Part shown: piece by piece, positions 34,563 through 45,142 of the stretch
Layout of the letters: every line of letters begins with the position of its first letter
How positions within the stretch are numbered: the first letter of the stretch is position 1
DNA from: Bifidobacterium ruminantium DSM 6489
GTDB taxonomy: Bacteria; Actinomycetota; Actinomycetes; Actinomycetales; Bifidobacteriaceae
DNA: 64,000 bases
NCBI RefSeq assembly: GCF_000770925.1
Contig: NZ_JDTK01000005.1
Location: forward strand, 1 to 64,000
Reading direction: 5' to 3'
Made by a program: the position numbers and the translations under genes
The notes under the pieces: model-generated
The model's input: only the letters and a program-made list of their open reading frames with translations
Database searches by the model: none
Told to the model about the DNA's origin: nothing

Positions 34563-37301
34563 ATGGAACAGAAGTTCACGCAGATGGCTCAGGAAGCGCT
34601 TTCCGACGCCATCCAGAACGCGTCGGCGCTGGGCAACCCGCAGGTCGACACCCTGCACCTGCTTGACGCGATGCTGCGTCAGGAAAACAGCATGGCGCGC
34701 GCTCTTATCGAGGCTGCGGGCGGCAACGCGCAGAACGTGAGCGCCGAAACGCATCGCGCGCTGGGCAACCTGCCGAGCGCCAGCGGCTCGACCACCACGC
34801 AACCGGACGTCAGCCGCCAGCTTGCCGCGGTGCTGTCGCAATCCGAAAAGGAAATGCAGCGGATGGGAGACGAATACGTCACCGTCGAACACCTGCTCAT
34901 CGCCATCGCGGCCGCGAAACCGAATCAGAGCGCCGACATCCTGGAGAAGAACGGCCTGGACGCGGACAAGCTACGCAAGTCCGTGCCGACCGTGCGCGGA
35001 GGCGACAGGAAGGTCACCAGCCCGGACGCTGAAGGCAGCTACAAGGCGCTGGAGAAGTACTCCACCGACCTGACGGCCGCGGCCAAGGAAGGCAAGCTCG
35101 ACCCGGTGATCGGACGTGATCAGGAAATCCGCCGCGTCATCCAGATCCTGAGCCGCCGCACCAAGAACAACCCGGTGCTGATCGGCGAGCCCGGCGTAGG
35201 CAAGACCGCCGTGGTCGAAGGCCTCGCACAGCGCATCGTCGCCGGCGACGTGCCCACCACCCTGCAGAACAAGAAGCTCATCTCGCTTGACCTGGGCTCC
35301 ATGGTGGCAGGCTCCAAGTACCGTGGCGAATTCGAGGAACGCCTGAAGAGCGTGCTCGAGGAGATCAAGAAGGCTGACGGGCAGATCATCACCTTCATCG
35401 ACGAGATCCACACCATCGTCGGTGCAGGTGCGGCCGAAGGCTCCATGGACGCGGGCAACATGCTCAAGCCCATGCTGGCCCGTGGCGAACTGCGCCTGAT
35501 CGGTGCGACCACACTGGACGAATATCGTGAGAACATCGAAAAGGATCCGGCGCTTGAGCGTCGTTTCCAGCAGGTGTTCGTCGGCGAGCCGAGCGTGGAG
35601 GATACCATCGCCATTCTGCGTGGCATCGCCCCGAAATACGAGGCGCACCACAAGGTCACCATCGGAGATGACGCGCTGGTCGCCGCCGCGACGCTGTCGA
35701 ACCGGTATATCTCCGGCCGTCAGCTGCCGGACAAGGCCATCGACCTGGTTGACGAGGCCGCCGCGCACCTGCGTATGGAACTCGACTCCTCGCCTGAGGA
35801 AATCGACGAACTCACCCGTCAGGTGGAACGCCTGAAGATGGAGAAGTCGTACCTGCTGGGCAATCCGAAGAACGACAAAGCCGCCGAAAAGGCCGAAACC
35901 GAACTCGACGACAGCGCCAAGGACCGTCTGGCCGACCTGAACAAGGAAATCGCCGACAAAAGCGAGAAGCTCAACGGGCTCAAAGCGCGCTGGGACGCCG
36001 AAAAGAGCGGACATAACCGCATCGGCGACCTGCGCAAGAAGCTCGACGAACTGCGCACCCAGGCCGAACGCTACGAGCGCGAAGGCGACCTGGCCAAGTC
36101 CTCCGCCATCAACTACGGCGAGATTCCGGCCATCCAGAAGGAAATCGCCCAGGCTGAGAAGAATGAGCAGAACACCAAGGACGACGCCTCCGCCGACGTG
36201 CCGATGGTTCCTGACCGCGTGGACGCCGACTCCGTCGCCGAAATCGTCTCCGACTGGACCGGCATCCCCGTGGGACGCCTCATGCAAGGCGAGAACGAGA
36301 AGCTCCTGCACATGGAGGAGTACCTCGGCAAGCGCGTGATCGGACAGAAGGAAGCCATCAAGGCCGTGTCCGACGCCGTGCGGCGCTCACGCGCAGGCAT
36401 CTCCGACCCGAACCGCCCGACCGGCTCGTTCCTGTTCCTCGGCCCCACCGGCGTGGGCAAGACCGAACTCGCCAAGGCGCTCGCCGACTTCCTGTTCGAC
36501 GACGAGAAGGCCATGGTGCGCATCGACATGAGCGAATACATGGAGAAGGCCTCCGTGTCCCGCCTGATCGGCGCCGCGCCGGGCTACATCGGGTATGAGG
36601 AGGGCGGACAGCTCACCGAGGCCGTGCGCCGTCGTCCGTATTCGGTGGTGCTGTTCGACGAAGTGGAGAAGGCCAATCCGGAAGTCTTCGACGTGCTGCT
36701 GCAGGTGCTTGACGACGGTCGCCTGACCGACGGCCAGGGCAGGACCGTGGACTTCAAGAACACGATTCTGATCATGACCTCCAACCTCGGCTCGCAGTTC
36801 CTTGTCAACCCCGACATGGACGCGGACGCCAAGAAGAAGGCCGTGATGGACGCCGTGCACATGCAGTTCAAGCCGGAATTCATCAACCGTCTGGACGAAC
36901 TGGTCATGTTCCATCCGCTGACCCGCGAGGAGCTCGGCGGCATCGTGGACATCCAGGTCGCGCAGGTCGCGGAACGTCTGACCGACCGCCGCATCACGCT
37001 CGACGTGACCGATTCGGCCCGCGAGTGGCTGGCCAACGCCGGCTACGATCCGGCATACGGCGCTCGTCCGCTGCGCCGATTGGTGCAGACCGAAGTCGGC
37101 GACCAGCTGGCCCGCATGCTGCTGGCCGGCGAAGTGCACGATGGCGACACCGTGCTGGTGGACCAGACCGGCGGCGACCATCTGGAGCTGTCCGCCTGGG
37201 CCGCGGACCAGCTGGAGGACATGGGCGAGGATGAGGCGGACGGAACTGATGGATCCGTCGATTCCTCTGATTCCGCCGGTTCATCCGATTCTGCTCGGTG
37301 A
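34563..37301 (+). CDS. clpB: ClpB (Hsp100) protein disaggregase
   Basis: 912 aa. Hexameric AAA+ machine that pulls proteins from aggregates with DnaK. N-domain at 1-150, first ATPase module with GEPGVGKT and [12 protein letters not shown], a long M-domain coiled coil (about 400-530), second module with GPTGVGKT and [16 protein letters not shown], and the C-domain ([11 protein letters not shown]). A Gly/Asp/Ser-rich tail ends the protein. ATG at 34563 has GGAGG 6 nt upstream. Heat-inducible through the HAIR element. Confidence 0.97.
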   Translation: MEQKFTQMAQEALSDAIQNASALGNPQVDTLHLLDAMLRQENSMARALIEAAGGNAQNVSAETHRALGNLPSASGSTTTQPDVSRQLAAVLSQSEKEMQRMGDEYVTVEHLLIAIAAAKPNQSADILEKNGLDADKLRKSVPTVRGGDRKVTSPDAEGSYKALEKYSTDLTAAAKEGKLDPVIGRDQEIRRVIQILSRRTKNNPVLIGEPGVGKTAVVEGLAQRIVAGDVPTTLQNKKLISLDLGSMVAGSKYRGEFEERLKSVLEEIKKADGQIITFIDEIHTIVGAGAAEGSMDAGNMLKPMLARGELRLIGATTLDEYRENIEKDPALERRFQQVFVGEPSVEDTIAILRGIAPKYEAHHKVTIGDDALVAAATLSNRYISGRQLPDKAIDLVDEAAAHLRMELDSSPEEIDELTRQVERLKMEKSYLLGNPKNDKAAEKAETELDDSAKDRLADLNKEIADKSEKLNGLKARWDAEKSGHNRIGDLRKKLDELRTQAERYEREGDLAKSSAINYGEIPAIQKEIAQAEKNEQNTKDDASADVPMVPDRVDADSVAEIVSDWTGIPVGRLMQGENEKLLHMEEYLGKRVIGQKEAIKAVSDAVRRSRAGISDPNRPTGSFLFLGPTGVGKTELAKALADFLFDDEKAMVRIDMSEYMEKASVSRLIGAAPGYIGYEEGGQLTEAVRRRPYSVVLFDEVEKANPEVFDVLLQVLDDGRLTDGQGRTVDFKNTILIMTSNLGSQFLVNPDMDADAKKKAVMDAVHMQFKPEFINRLDELVMFHPLTREELGGIVDIQVAQVAERLTDRRITLDVTDSAREWLANAGYDPAYGARPLRRLVQTEVGDQLARMLLAGEVHDGDTVLVDQTGGDHLELSAWAADQLEDMGEDEADGTDGSVDSSDSAGSSDSAR

Positions 37302-37386
37302 TGCCGGCTATGCCGGAATGCGCTGATTTCCCGGCCTTGGCTGGGGATCAGCGGCATTGGCCGATTCGAGGCTGAATTAATGCTGA

Positions 37387-38286
37387 TTAATGGCTGACGG
37401 TCGCCGATGGACGGCTATCAGCCATTTTGCTGTCCGATTTCGGCTGGCTTTCCGGCAGTCTGTCGTAGGCCTGCAGCACCAGCCCCGCGACCGACAGCAC
37501 GGTCGAGCCGAGCAGCATCGCGATCGCCAGCTTCGGCTGCACGCCGAACGCCAGCCATAACGCGCACGTCCACACCGCGACCACCATCGTCACCGACGTG
37601 GTGATCTGCAGCACGCGTGCACGGATCTCGTGGCCGATCGCGGCGCGGAACAGTGCTTCCTCCGCGTCGCTCAGCTGCGTTTTTCCGGTCTCCGTCTGCG
37701 ACCGCACGGCCAGTCGCCGCCGGACAATCGTATCCGCCAAGGAAAGTACGGCGACCACGCCGACGAACGCAAAATACGGGTCACGCGAGCCGACCGGGAA
37801 AATCCAGGAAATCACGCACAACAGCAGGCTGTGTACATACACGATCGTCATTCCCAGCGAAACCAGGGAGTCGCCGTTCGGATGGCGACGGCGCAACGCT
37901 GGTAGTCCGCGCTGATGGATCGGCGCGGCGCAATAGAACATGACCGGCGTGATGACGATGGCATGCAGCCATGGATTGGTCATCCAACCCGGCAGGGCGA
38001 TTCCGGCAAGCGACAGCAGTGTCACGATGAGCGTTGGAATGGTGAGGATCAGAGCGATGGCGAGACGCTTGCCGGGATGGTCGAAAGTGACGTCGTCGGT
38101 GATGTCGTCTGCGGCGAGGGCCATTGATTCCGCCGTTTCGTCGGACGCGCCCTCCGTTTGCGATGCGTCTGGCCGTGACGGAATGCCCGTCGACGCGTCC
38201 GAGCTTGGGAACAATCGCAGCAAAGCCCAGGTCGCGATGGCCGCGGCGACGATCGATACGGCCGCCAAAAACAGATCGAATCCCAT
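37387..38286 (-). CDS. Membrane protein resembling the N-terminal membrane part of P1B-type ATPases
   Basis: 299 aa, about six membrane helices. The segment VMFYCAAPIHQRGLPALRRRHPNGDSLVSLGMTIVYVHSL closely resembles the helix pair near the platform of heavy-metal ATPases (FYxGxPFxxxAxxxLRxxxPNMDxLVALG). It has no CPC metal motif, DKTGT phosphorylation site, TGES or ATP-binding domain, so it cannot be a pump by itself. AAGGGA lies before the ATG at 38286. It could be a remnant or a re-used domain; no partner ATPase is in view. Confidence 0.65.
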   Translation of the reverse strand: MGFDLFLAAVSIVAAAIATWALLRLFPSSDASTGIPSRPDASQTEGASDETAESMALAADDITDDVTFDHPGKRLAIALILTIPTLIVTLLSLAGIALPGWMTNPWLHAIVITPVMFYCAAPIHQRGLPALRRRHPNGDSLVSLGMTIVYVHSLLLCVISWIFPVGSRDPYFAFVGVVAVLSLADTIVRRRLAVRSQTETGKTQLSDAEEALFRAAIGHEIRARVLQITTSVTMVVAVWTCALWLAFGVQPKLAIAMLLGSTVLSVAGLVLQAYDRLPESQPKSDSKMADSRPSATVSH

Positions 38287-38453
38287 GATGTCCCTTCGAA
38301 TACCTTTGAGTACCTTTGAATGCGCAGGTATGTTCGCGTTCGGCTGATTTCAGCATAGTGCACATGTCCGTGGCATGCGGTCGTTCCTCCGGATGAATGA
38401 GCGTATGCGCGGATATGTGCGGGTAGGCGTTTGCCGTGGCGCGATCGGCATGA

Positions 38454-38459
38454 TACAAT
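38454..38459 (+). promoter_or_regulatory. Extended -10 box of rmuC
   Basis: TGA-TACAAT (38451-38459) has the extended -10 TG and ends 7 nt before the ATG at 38467, so transcription probably starts at or next to the start codon. Confidence 0.55.
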
Positions 38460-38466
38460 CGAACGT

Positions 38467-39801
38467 ATGTTCGATAATCCTGTGTTTGTTGTGATATTGC
38501 TGGTGGTCGTGGCCGCGCTGGGGGCGGCTGCGGGCTTCTTCGCTGGGCGTGCCAAAGGACAGGACATGGCCCGCGGCGCCAAGGAATCGGACTTGAATGA
38601 GGCGAAAGCGCAGATCGAGGCGGATCGGCAGGATATCGGCGATCTCAATGCGAGCGTGATGCGGTACCGCACGCAGGCGGAAGGGCTTGCGCAGCAGCTG
38701 ACGTATCTCAAATCGCAGCTGGCGCAGGCGCAGCGTGCCGAGGAGGTGCGTGCGGAACGCGAACGTCAACGTGCCGCCGCCGAAGCGGAACGCCGCCAGG
38801 CCGAAAGCGAACGGAAAATGCAGGAACAGAGCAAGGTGCTGTCCGCTTTGGCTCCGGTGCAGAAGAATCTTGACGCGCTGCAGGAGAAGGTCGCGCAGAT
38901 CGAGGAGGGGCGCAAGCATGAGATGGGTGCGCTCGGCGAGCAGCTCAAAGGGCTTGGCGAGCAGCAGGCGCGTCTGGACCGTGAGACGAGCGCGCTGTCG
39001 TCGGCGCTGCGCAACAACAAGGTGCGAGGCGCGTGGGGCGAGGCCCAGCTGCGCAACATCGTGGAATCGGCGGGCCTGCTGGAACACGTCGATTTCGACA
39101 CCCAGGTTGTGGTCACCGACGCCGATGGGCATACGCAGCGGCCCGACATGGTCATCCACATGCCCGGTGGCAAAAGCATTCCGATCGACGCCAAGGCGCC
39201 GTACGCCGACTACCAGCGCGCATGCGAGATACCGGACACCGAGCCGCCCGAGGAACTGGCCCGCAAGAACGAGCTGCTGCGCGCCCACGCCAAGGCGGTT
39301 CGCGAGCATGTGAAGACCTTGGGAGACAAGGCCTACTGGAACGCGTTCAGCGACGCTCCGGACTTCGTGATCGCATTCATCCCCAACGAATCGCTGCTGC
39401 AGGCTGCGTTGGAAACCGATCCGACGCTGATGGACGACGCCTTCGCGCAAAAGGTGGCGCTGACCTCGCCGATCACCCTGTGGGCGATGCTCAAGTCCGT
39501 CGCCTATGCATGGCAGCAGCAAAGCTTGACCGACGACGCGAAAATGCTGTTCGACCTGTCCCGCGAACTATACGAGCGTTTCGCGGTGCTGGGGGAGCGG
39601 GCCACCAAGCTCGGCTCCGCCATCACCAAAACGGTGGGTGCGTACAACGCGTTCGCATCATCGCTCGAATCGCGTGTGTTGGTCACCGCGCGCAAGCTAC
39701 AGCGCGTCGACCAAAGCAAGGTCATCGCCCCCGTCGAAATGATCGCTCCCGAAAAAGCGGACATCCGCGAGCTGACCGCTCCCGAGACCAGCGGCGAGTA
39801 G
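38467..39801 (+). CDS. rmuC: RmuC family DNA recombination-associated protein
   Basis: 444 aa. RmuC limits inversions at short repeats in E. coli. N-terminal membrane helix (VFVVILLVVVAALGAAAGFFAG), a long coiled coil (about 30-180), then the RmuC domain with VRGAWGEAQLRNIVESAGLLEHVDF, RPDMVIHMPGGKSIPIDAKAPYADY (nuclease-fold Asp and Lys) and ITLWAMLKSVAYAWQQ. The start at 38467 matches the family N-terminus; no ribosome-binding site is seen upstream. Confidence 0.93.
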   Translation: MFDNPVFVVILLVVVAALGAAAGFFAGRAKGQDMARGAKESDLNEAKAQIEADRQDIGDLNASVMRYRTQAEGLAQQLTYLKSQLAQAQRAEEVRAERERQRAAAEAERRQAESERKMQEQSKVLSALAPVQKNLDALQEKVAQIEEGRKHEMGALGEQLKGLGEQQARLDRETSALSSALRNNKVRGAWGEAQLRNIVESAGLLEHVDFDTQVVVTDADGHTQRPDMVIHMPGGKSIPIDAKAPYADYQRACEIPDTEPPEELARKNELLRAHAKAVREHVKTLGDKAYWNAFSDAPDFVIAFIPNESLLQAALETDPTLMDDAFAQKVALTSPITLWAMLKSVAYAWQQQSLTDDAKMLFDLSRELYERFAVLGERATKLGSAITKTVGAYNAFASSLESRVLVTARKLQRVDQSKVIAPVEMIAPEKADIRELTAPETSGE

Positions 39802-39938
39802 TTTTTTGTCCGTGCCGTGGACGGGATGCCCGACGGAATCGACGTGGGACGGACGGGAGTTCGGCCTCGCATGCTTTGCGTTGATATGGCGGCCGCATTA
39901 CGATGTGAATGACGAGTTGAAAGGATAGGTTGGGAACC

Positions 39939-40607
39939 ATGACCGAAGAGAACACTTTCCGCAGGACGGCACCGGTTTCGGCGCAGGATCCCGCCGTCCG
40001 GTCCGACGCCGCGTCGACGGAATCCACAGTCGATTTCGCCATGCTCGAGCCGCGGGACCAGCTCAAAACACTGCTGCAGGCCGAAATGAAGGATAAGCCG
40101 TTCTCGGAGCTTTCCTCCGTGCTGTTCGACCATCGTGGAGCCTCGATCGTCGGCCATATCCTGCTTGACACGTTGGAGGAGGCCGGATATTCCGTTGATG
40201 ACTTCGACGCAGTCGGCGCACTGACCGCGGCTGCCGTGCCGCTAGTCTCCGCCATGATCCAGGCTGCCGCCTCCCGTGGCGAGGACCTGAACGGCTTCGT
40301 CATGGACTTCGTCTACCCGTCCATCAAGGGTCCGTCGATCGCGTGCAAGCGCGTGGTGTTGATCGATTCCTGGCTGTCCGAGAAATCGTACGTGCAGACC
40401 TCCTCGTTGGTTACCCTGCGCAACGGCAACGAACTGAGCCTAGACTTCTCCGTGGTGGAGAACGAAGGCGCCGAAGTGCTGGCCGTCGCCTCGCTGATCG
40501 GCGGCGTCGACATGGTCGATCCGACCATCAAGGTCATCAACCCGGTGAACGGCGAGGAATCCCAGCTGCCGTTCGTCGAGGTCTTCAAGGAATCCGAGCT
40601 CCACTGA
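39939..40607 (+). CDS. Orotate phosphoribosyltransferase-like protein with degenerate PRPP loop
   Basis: 222 aa. The fold order (GHILLDTLEEAGYSVDDFDAVGALTAAAVPLVSAMI) resembles PyrE-type phosphoribosyltransferases, but the PRPP loop, normally VxVVDDVxTTG, reads VVLIDSWLSEKSYVQTS and lacks the DD and TG residues. It is unlikely to be a normal transferase; a regulatory or binding role is possible. A Ser/Thr-rich N-terminal 40 residues are extra. TAGGTT ends 7 nt before the ATG (possible leaderless start). Confidence 0.6.
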   Translation: MTEENTFRRTAPVSAQDPAVRSDAASTESTVDFAMLEPRDQLKTLLQAEMKDKPFSELSSVLFDHRGASIVGHILLDTLEEAGYSVDDFDAVGALTAAAVPLVSAMIQAAASRGEDLNGFVMDFVYPSIKGPSIACKRVVLIDSWLSEKSYVQTSSLVTLRNGNELSLDFSVVENEGAEVLAVASLIGGVDMVDPTIKVINPVNGEESQLPFVEVFKESELH

Positions 40608-40796
40608 ATACGAGTTCCGCATCGTTTGCGATGACGGAATCGTCCAGTGATGCTTTGTCTTGCTGTCGCTTTGCCGAAAAACGCCATTGGATGTTCCTGA
40701 TGGAATGTATGTGCGGCCGCCTATGTAGGGCGCCGAAACACAGTCTGGATTCATTCAGACGATTAGTACTTCTGACTGTTCCGACAAGGAGGGAAT

Positions 40797-41645
40797 GTGC
40801 ACGACCCGAATCCCATTGATGTGGCCGCCCAAGCGTCCGGTGAGCCGACATTCCGCGAGGTCGGCGTAGGCCCTTGGGCGCAGACCCATCCGGGGGAGCC
40901 GCGTCCGGATGACGTGTCATCCCCGAATTATGATGCCCGCTTCGATTCCGCATTGCTTGACGAAGGCGACCGCCGCAACGTGCTCGATCGATACCGCTAT
41001 TGGACGGTCGCGGCCATTAAGGCCGATTTGGATTCCCGTGGCCGCCACGATTTCGAAGTCGCCGTGGAAAACTGGACGCACGACTTCAACATCGGATCCA
41101 TGGTGCGCACAGCCAATGCGTTCCAGGCGCGCCGCGTACACATCGTCGGCCCGCATAAGTGGAACCGTAAGGGCGCGCTCATGACGGAGCTGTACCAGCA
41201 TGTCGAGAACCATCCGTCCATCACGGAGCTCGTCGAATGCTGGAAACTGCGCATCGCCGGCGAAATCGCCGCCGCCCAAGCGCAGCGCAATGCCCTGTCC
41301 CTCCGTTTCTATAAAGCCCATAGCGAAGACGACACCAAAACGGTCGCCGAAACATTGAAGCAACTGCAGAAACTGGAAGCGAAAATCGCCGAACTGGAGG
41401 CCGCGCGCATCATCGCGCTCGACATCGTTCCCGGCGCCGTGCCCATGGAAACCTACCATTTCCCCAAGCGCTGCCTCATGTTTTTCGGTGCGGAAGGACC
41501 CGGTCTGTCCGAGAAAGCGCTCGAACTGGCCGACGACGTGGTTTACATCTCCCAATTCGGCTCGGTCCGCTCCATCAACGCCGGCGCCGCGGCCGCCGTC
41601 TCCATGCACGCTTGGATCGCCCAGCACGCCGCGCCCCAAGCCTGA
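40797..41645 (+). CDS. SpoU/TrmH-family rRNA or tRNA 2'-O-methyltransferase
   Basis: 282 aa. SPOUT fold motifs: motif 1 DFNIGSMVRTANAF, motif 2 CLMFFGAEGPGLSEKAL, motif 3 SQFGSVRSINAGAAAAVSMHAW, the three SAM and dimer elements. A helical insert (about 165-205, KTVAETLKQLQKLEAKIAEL) separates motif 1 from motif 2, longer than in TrmH, so the exact target RNA is uncertain. GTG start with AAGGAGGG upstream. Confidence 0.9.
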   Translation: MHDPNPIDVAAQASGEPTFREVGVGPWAQTHPGEPRPDDVSSPNYDARFDSALLDEGDRRNVLDRYRYWTVAAIKADLDSRGRHDFEVAVENWTHDFNIGSMVRTANAFQARRVHIVGPHKWNRKGALMTELYQHVENHPSITELVECWKLRIAGEIAAAQAQRNALSLRFYKAHSEDDTKTVAETLKQLQKLEAKIAELEAARIIALDIVPGAVPMETYHFPKRCLMFFGAEGPGLSEKALELADDVVYISQFGSVRSINAGAAAAVSMHAWIAQHAAPQA

Positions 41646-41769
41646 GTCAATACATGCCGCGGCGGCGGCTTCAATGAATCGTCGTGTCATCGTGCCGATA
41701 AATCGCAGTACCGCCGAATCGCAATGCACGTGGCTGCGATTCTTGTTCGGTCATATCGGCATGAAAAGC

Positions 41770-42753
41770 TCAACCGGTGAATTGTGCGTAGTCATTATGG
41801 AGATCATGGGACGCCATCGGCACGCCGGCCTGCTTGAGTTTGCGGATCAACGGCGCTTTTTGCAGAACAACGTCGAAAGTAAAACGAACGATGTCGGTGA
41901 CGCCGGCTTGCCGAAGCGCGTCTTCTCGCTCGCGTTCGAGAAACACGGTTCCCTGTATGCTTCGGCGGTCGGTCATATCCGGATCGACGTACTTCGCCGT
42001 GCCATCGAATTCACCGACGATGACTCGCTCGTCGGCCAGCTTCCAAAGAAAATCGACCCTGTAGCTTTTGCCATTGACGATAAACGGGACTTGGACCATG
42101 GGCGGCATGAAACCTTCCTCGATCATGGTTCCCCTGGCAAAAGATTCTCCTCCGTTGTCGCTATCCGGATTCGCGTAGAGAAGCAGTTTTGCGACTGCCG
42201 GATGAGCACAGGGATCCTTCTCGCATTCCTCAAGCACGTCGTTGGCCGTGACCCCATGCGCGAACGCGGAATCGAAAATGCTGAGAGCGCATCGAAAATA
42301 CAGTGCGGATGAGCAGTCGATCAACGTGCGAGCGGGGGTCGTCGCCAGGAAACCGCCTATCCGCACCGGAACGCAATTCGGAACGTAAATACGTTTGGTG
42401 GGATGCCTCGCACGAATCTTGCCGTGCTCCCGTCCAACGATGGTCAATTGATGGGTGCTATGAAGGCTCCACGGGTGGTCGAAGCCATGAATCGTCGCCG
42501 ATGTAAGCCCCGCGAAGATCCAATGGGGGTAGAGCAGGGACATCGAACGTGCTATGTGGAGAGTCCTCTCCGGGGGTGACAGATTGTTCCAATAATCCTG
42601 CGGAAGATATAATCCGTGGGCGGCGCGGACGAGCTCGCCGCATTTCATTCTGCGTCGCAATGCGGCATTCTCGGCCTCGTTGTGGGAATACGCGCATCTG
42701 CGTTCCATGACGGCTTCTTCGATGATTTTGTTCGCTTGGGCGTGATTCTTCAT
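41770..42753 (-). CDS. AbiEi-like antitoxin-domain protein with DUF559-type nuclease-like C-terminus
   Basis: 327 aa from the ATG at 42753; a longer frame reaches 42840. Residues about 15-60 (ENAALRRRMKCGELVRAAHGLYLP) form a winged-helix like the AbiEi antitoxin N-domain. The C-terminal 120 residues (GKSYRVDFLWKLADERVIVGEFDGTAKYVDPD) fit the small nuclease-like domain often found with it in actinobacteria. No AbiEii nucleotidyltransferase partner is adjacent, so it is probably not a complete type IV toxin-antitoxin module. Start sites lack a clear ribosome-binding sequence. Confidence 0.7.
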   Translation of the reverse strand: MKNHAQANKIIEEAVMERRCAYSHNEAENAALRRRMKCGELVRAAHGLYLPQDYWNNLSPPERTLHIARSMSLLYPHWIFAGLTSATIHGFDHPWSLHSTHQLTIVGREHGKIRARHPTKRIYVPNCVPVRIGGFLATTPARTLIDCSSALYFRCALSIFDSAFAHGVTANDVLEECEKDPCAHPAVAKLLLYANPDSDNGGESFARGTMIEEGFMPPMVQVPFIVNGKSYRVDFLWKLADERVIVGEFDGTAKYVDPDMTDRRSIQGTVFLEREREDALRQAGVTDIVRFTFDVVLQKAPLIRKLKQAGVPMASHDLHNDYAQFTG

Positions 42754-42860
42754 GTTTTGACGGTAAAAGACGGAGAGATTCGTGGCAAGCGCAGATGAGG
42801 GCTGTGGTCGGAGATTCTCCGACACCGCGTGTTCCAACATGTCCGGTCTTGGATGGGCTT

Positions 42861-42869
42861 GTGGATAAC
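42861..42869 (-). promoter_or_regulatory. Isolated perfect DnaA box
   Basis: TTATCCACA on the minus strand (TGTGGATAA on plus). No other DnaA box was noticed nearby. Confidence 0.45.
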
Positions 42870-42943
42870 TTGCCGGAAGCCCGTAAAATCGCGGTTCTCA
42901 AAAAATGAAAACAAGTGTGCGGAATTTGTAAGCAATGCCACGC

Positions 42944-43081
42944 GCCCATGCCGCGATCGCGTGCCGCACCCCATGTTGTGAGCCCATGTCGTGCCCCTAT
43001 GGCGTAAGCCCATGTCGTGCACTCATCTCGTGAGCCTATGTCGTGAGTGCATGCCGAGCGCTCATGCCGAGCCTCCATCGG
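42944..43081 (+). repeat. Degenerate 13-bp tandem repeat array
   Basis: About ten units of consensus GCCCATGTCGTGA. From 42969 to 43072 eight units follow in exact 13-nt phase: CCCCATGTTGTGA, GCCCATGTCGTGC, CCCTATGGCGTAA, GCCCATGTCGTGC, ACTCATCTCGTGA, GCCTATGTCGTGA, GTGCATGCCGAGC, GCTCATGCCGAGC. One or two degenerate units flank them. Confidence 0.85.
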
Positions 43082-43099
43082 TTTGGTCGATTGACTTCT

Positions 43100-43189
43100 G
43101 CGAAACCGACGCTTAGGGTTTGCTCACCGTCGGTTTCGCGGAATGGGTTAGTGCAAACCGACGCTGAGCGGTGCGTGGGCGTCGGTTTG
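43100..43189. repeat. Two tandem palindromic elements upstream of gatC
   Basis: Stem 1 GCGAAACCGACG (43100-43111) with CGTCGGTTTCGC (43128-43139); stem 2 CAAACCGACGC (43154-43164) with GCGTCGGTTTG (43179-43189). Each is followed by GCGGAATGG, so they are copies of one unit; a third half-copy (GAACCGACGG) follows. Confidence 0.7.
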
Positions 43190-43274
43190 GCGGAATGGAG
43201 GCGATTGAACCGACGGTTGGGACGGCGTGAAATGGGGCACACGCTCGTCACACAGACGCGTTACTGTTAGGGTC

Positions 43275-43571
43275 ATGCCTACTTTCACCAAAGAAGAAAT
43301 CGTGCATTTGGGCGATCTTGCCCGAATCGCACTCACGGACGAGGAAATCACCCGTCTGCAGGGCGATCTGAACGTCATCGCCGAATCCATCAACAAGGTC
43401 CAGGAAGTCGCCACCGATGACGTGGAACCGACCGCGAACCCGATTCCGCTGGAAGCGTACCTGCGTCCGGACGTCCCCGAGACCCCGCTGACCCAGGCCG
43501 AGGCCACCGCGGGAGCCCCGGTCTCCGAGGCCGGCATGTTCGTCGCACCGCGAATTCTGGGACAGGAGTGA
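43275..43571 (+). CDS. gatC: Asp-tRNA(Asn)/Glu-tRNA(Gln) amidotransferase subunit C
   Basis: 98 aa. [22 protein letters not shown] is the GatC N-terminal helix pair; [11 protein letters not shown] is the linker that wraps the A-B interface. Start at 43275 matches the family N-terminus; TACTGT ends 7 nt upstream and there is no clear ribosome-binding site. First gene of gatCAB, 1 nt before gatA. Confidence 0.95.
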   Translation: MPTFTKEEIVHLGDLARIALTDEEITRLQGDLNVIAESINKVQEVATDDVEPTANPIPLEAYLRPDVPETPLTQAEATAGAPVSEAGMFVAPRILGQE

Positions 43572-43572
43572 T

Positions 43573-45117
<1,545 letters not shown>

Positions 45118-45142
45118 GAAGCATCGGAGGAAAGAAAACAAA

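Larger units (their letters stand above)
42754..43274. other. Repeat-rich noncoding region between the AbiEi-like gene and gatC
   Basis: 521 bp without a supported gene. Holds a perfect DnaA box (42861), a degenerate 13-bp tandem array (42944-43081) and two palindromic units (43100-43189). Confidence 0.7.

Noticed and set aside
34563..37301. Second copy of the LtaS-type composition shift in clpB
   Set aside because: clpB is uniformly GC-rich and conserved; no sign of transfer.
42861..42869. Replication origin suggested by a DnaA box
   Set aside because: Only one box, and no dnaA, dnaN or clustered boxes nearby.
42944..43081. Possible CRISPR array
   Set aside because: Units are 13 bp and contiguous without spacers; no cas genes in the window.
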